Assembly (NCBI GenBank): GCA_029856445.1
Contig: JAHQWY010000255.1
Coordinates: forward strand, 1 to 5,549
Reading direction: 5' to 3'
Source: Promethearchaeia archaeon
GTDB lineage: Archaea; Asgardarchaeota; Lokiarchaeia; Sigyniarchaeales; SOKP01
Length of the DNA stretch: 5,549 nt
Both the position numbers and the translations under genes were made by a program. How positions within the stretch are numbered: position 1 is the first letter of the stretch; each line of letters starts with the position of its first letter. Positions 4,853 to 5,549 of the stretch are shown here, one piece after another. A model generated the notes under the pieces. The model was not told where the DNA came from and did not search any database. It saw nothing but the letters and a program-made list of their open reading frames with translations.

Positions 4853-5386
4853 TCAATCTAATTTTTTTAACATCAGTTTTGTGATTGCTTGAAAAATGGT
4901 TTCTACTTTCATACCTGTTTTTGATGAGCATTCATAATACCCATCTAAATTATGTAATTGTGCTATGTCGATAGCATCCTCCATATTTACAAGCCTTAGA
5001 TTCTCAAGGTCTGATTTCCCACCAACAATTATTATGGGGATCTTAAGAATCTTTTGCTCATCTTTAAAAAAAGACAACCAATTTTCAAAGTTTTTTAGAG
5101 TTTCATCTCTAGTTATATCATACATAAAAATTCCTCCATTTGCTCCTTTAATAAAGCTTGGAAATAAAACTTGATATCTTTCTTCGCCACCAAAATCCCA
5201 TATTAGAAGCGAAACTGCCATTCCTTCAACTTCAAGAGTTTTTTTGGATATATCTGTCCCTATTGTTTTTCTTAAATCTTCAATAAAAGTATTTGTAACA
5301 AATCTTCGTGTTAAGGTTGTTTTTCCAACACCAGAATCACCAAATATTATTAATTTGAATTTTCTTAATTCTGAGACAATAAACAC
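4853..5386 (-). CDS. Rab/Ras-like small GTPase, atypical G3 and G4 motifs
   Basis: Predicted GTP-binding switch protein of 177 residues, the full length of a Ras-superfamily G domain. G1 is GDSGVGKT (16-23); G2 is the Thr41 of TIGTD; G3 is WDFGGEE (63-69) in place of the Rab WDTAGQE, so the catalytic Gln position carries Glu68; G4 is GGKSD (122-126) where NKxD is usual, replacing Asn with Gly; G5 is SSK (154-156). The TIG motif and YDITRDETLKNFENW segment are Rab-like. The C-terminus ends LMLKKLD with no cysteines for prenylation and little beyond the fold, so the protein is probably soluble or recruited by partners. Such GTPases are abundant in Asgard archaea. The start is a GTG at 5386 directly after an in-frame TAG, within the sequence TTAGGTG; no ATG is available. 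Family call is firm; pathway unknown. Confidence 0.93.
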   Translation of the reverse strand: MFIVSELRKFKLIIFGDSGVGKTTLTRRFVTNTFIEDLRKTIGTDISKKTLEVEGMAVSLLIWDFGGEERYQVLFPSFIKGANGGIFMYDITRDETLKNFENWLSFFKDEQKILKIPIIIVGGKSDLENLRLVNMEDAIDIAQLHNLDGYYECSSKTGMKVETIFQAITKLMLKKLD

Positions 5387-5494
5387 CTAATGAAACTTTA
5401 ATCTAAAATTACTTAGAAATAAGATAAAATGTATTATATATTTTGATTTAATATTTATTGTTCCTGAAAGCGAATTGTAAGATCTGGATAATAT

Positions 5495-5549
5495 TTGGAT
5501 GATATAGGCATCTACATATTAAACCGTGAAAGTGTTCTTTCACGAAGAT
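5495..5549 (+). CDS. possible 5' end of a further plus-strand gene
   Basis: A frame opens at a TTG at 5495 after an in-frame TAA (5489-5491) and stays open to the window edge. It reads LDDIGIYILNRESVLSRR, or Met-first if TTG initiates. The strand-then-turn pattern IGIYILNRES is reminiscent of the first strands of longin or roadblock-like proteins that often accompany small GTPases in Asgard genomes, but 18 codons cannot prove a gene. It would be divergent from the GTPase gene. No clear Shine-Dalgarno is visible. The hairpin at 5525-5544 lies inside it, which argues either for chance or against coding. Confidence 0.2.
   Translation, partial: MDDIGIYILNRESVLSRR
5525..5544. repeat. perfect 8-bp inverted repeat with TGTT loop
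   Basis: CGTGAAAG and CTTTCACG are exact reverse complements separated by TGTT. It lies 139 bases upstream of the GTPase start in the divergent region. It could be an operator, an RNA hairpin, or chance symmetry inside a coding start. No T tract follows within the window, so a terminator is not supported. The arms contain the GTGAAA/TTTCAC core also seen at 2508-2523. Confidence 0.5.

Noticed and set aside
5448..5549. Minus-strand open frame of 33 codons entering from the right edge
   Set aside because: The translation has no recognizable motif or convincing composition, and it overlaps the probable promoter area of the GTPase gene.

Overview
The window looks like chromosomal DNA from an Asgard (Promethearchaeota) archaeon, most probably of the Lokiarchaeia type. 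The case rests on four things: a eukaryote-like Rab/Ras-family small GTPase gene, strongly AT-rich DNA, archaeal-style TATA boxes, and one clear archaeal Shine-Dalgarno sequence (GAGGTGAT, minus strand 3941-3934). The lineage is an inference; there is no rRNA or marker gene here to settle it.

Layout. Minus strand from about 848 off the left edge: the N-terminal 282 residues of a CapA-type metallophosphoesterase-like protein, open at the window edge. 849-1171: a 323-bp divergent regulatory region with a GC-rich block and short repeats. Plus strand: a 12-helix MFS exporter of the DHA3 (macrolide-efflux-like) type (1172-2470), a thioredoxin (2614-3018) and a winged-helix regulator with a Cys-rich tail (3082-3546). 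Minus strand, convergent with the regulator: a VOC (glyoxalase/bleomycin-resistance fold) protein (3565-3930), a six-helix heme-binding ferric-reductase-like membrane protein (4067-4699) and a Rab-like GTPase (4853-5386). The last 160 bases hold a perfect 8-bp hairpin and possibly the first codons of a further plus-strand gene.

How they may work together. Exporter, thioredoxin and regulator lie in the same direction, but each has its own T-rich end and/or TATA-like element, so they look like neighbouring short units rather than one tight operon. Thioredoxin next to a winged-helix protein ending in a C-x-C-C-x6-C cluster suggests a thiol- or metal-responsive circuit that might also control the exporter. 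The heme protein has the four spaced histidines of a transmembrane electron conduit but no flavin domain. The GTPase has substitutions in its G3 and G4 motifs and no prenylation cysteines, so it is probably a soluble, atypical switch. No mobile element, CRISPR array, rRNA or tRNA was found.
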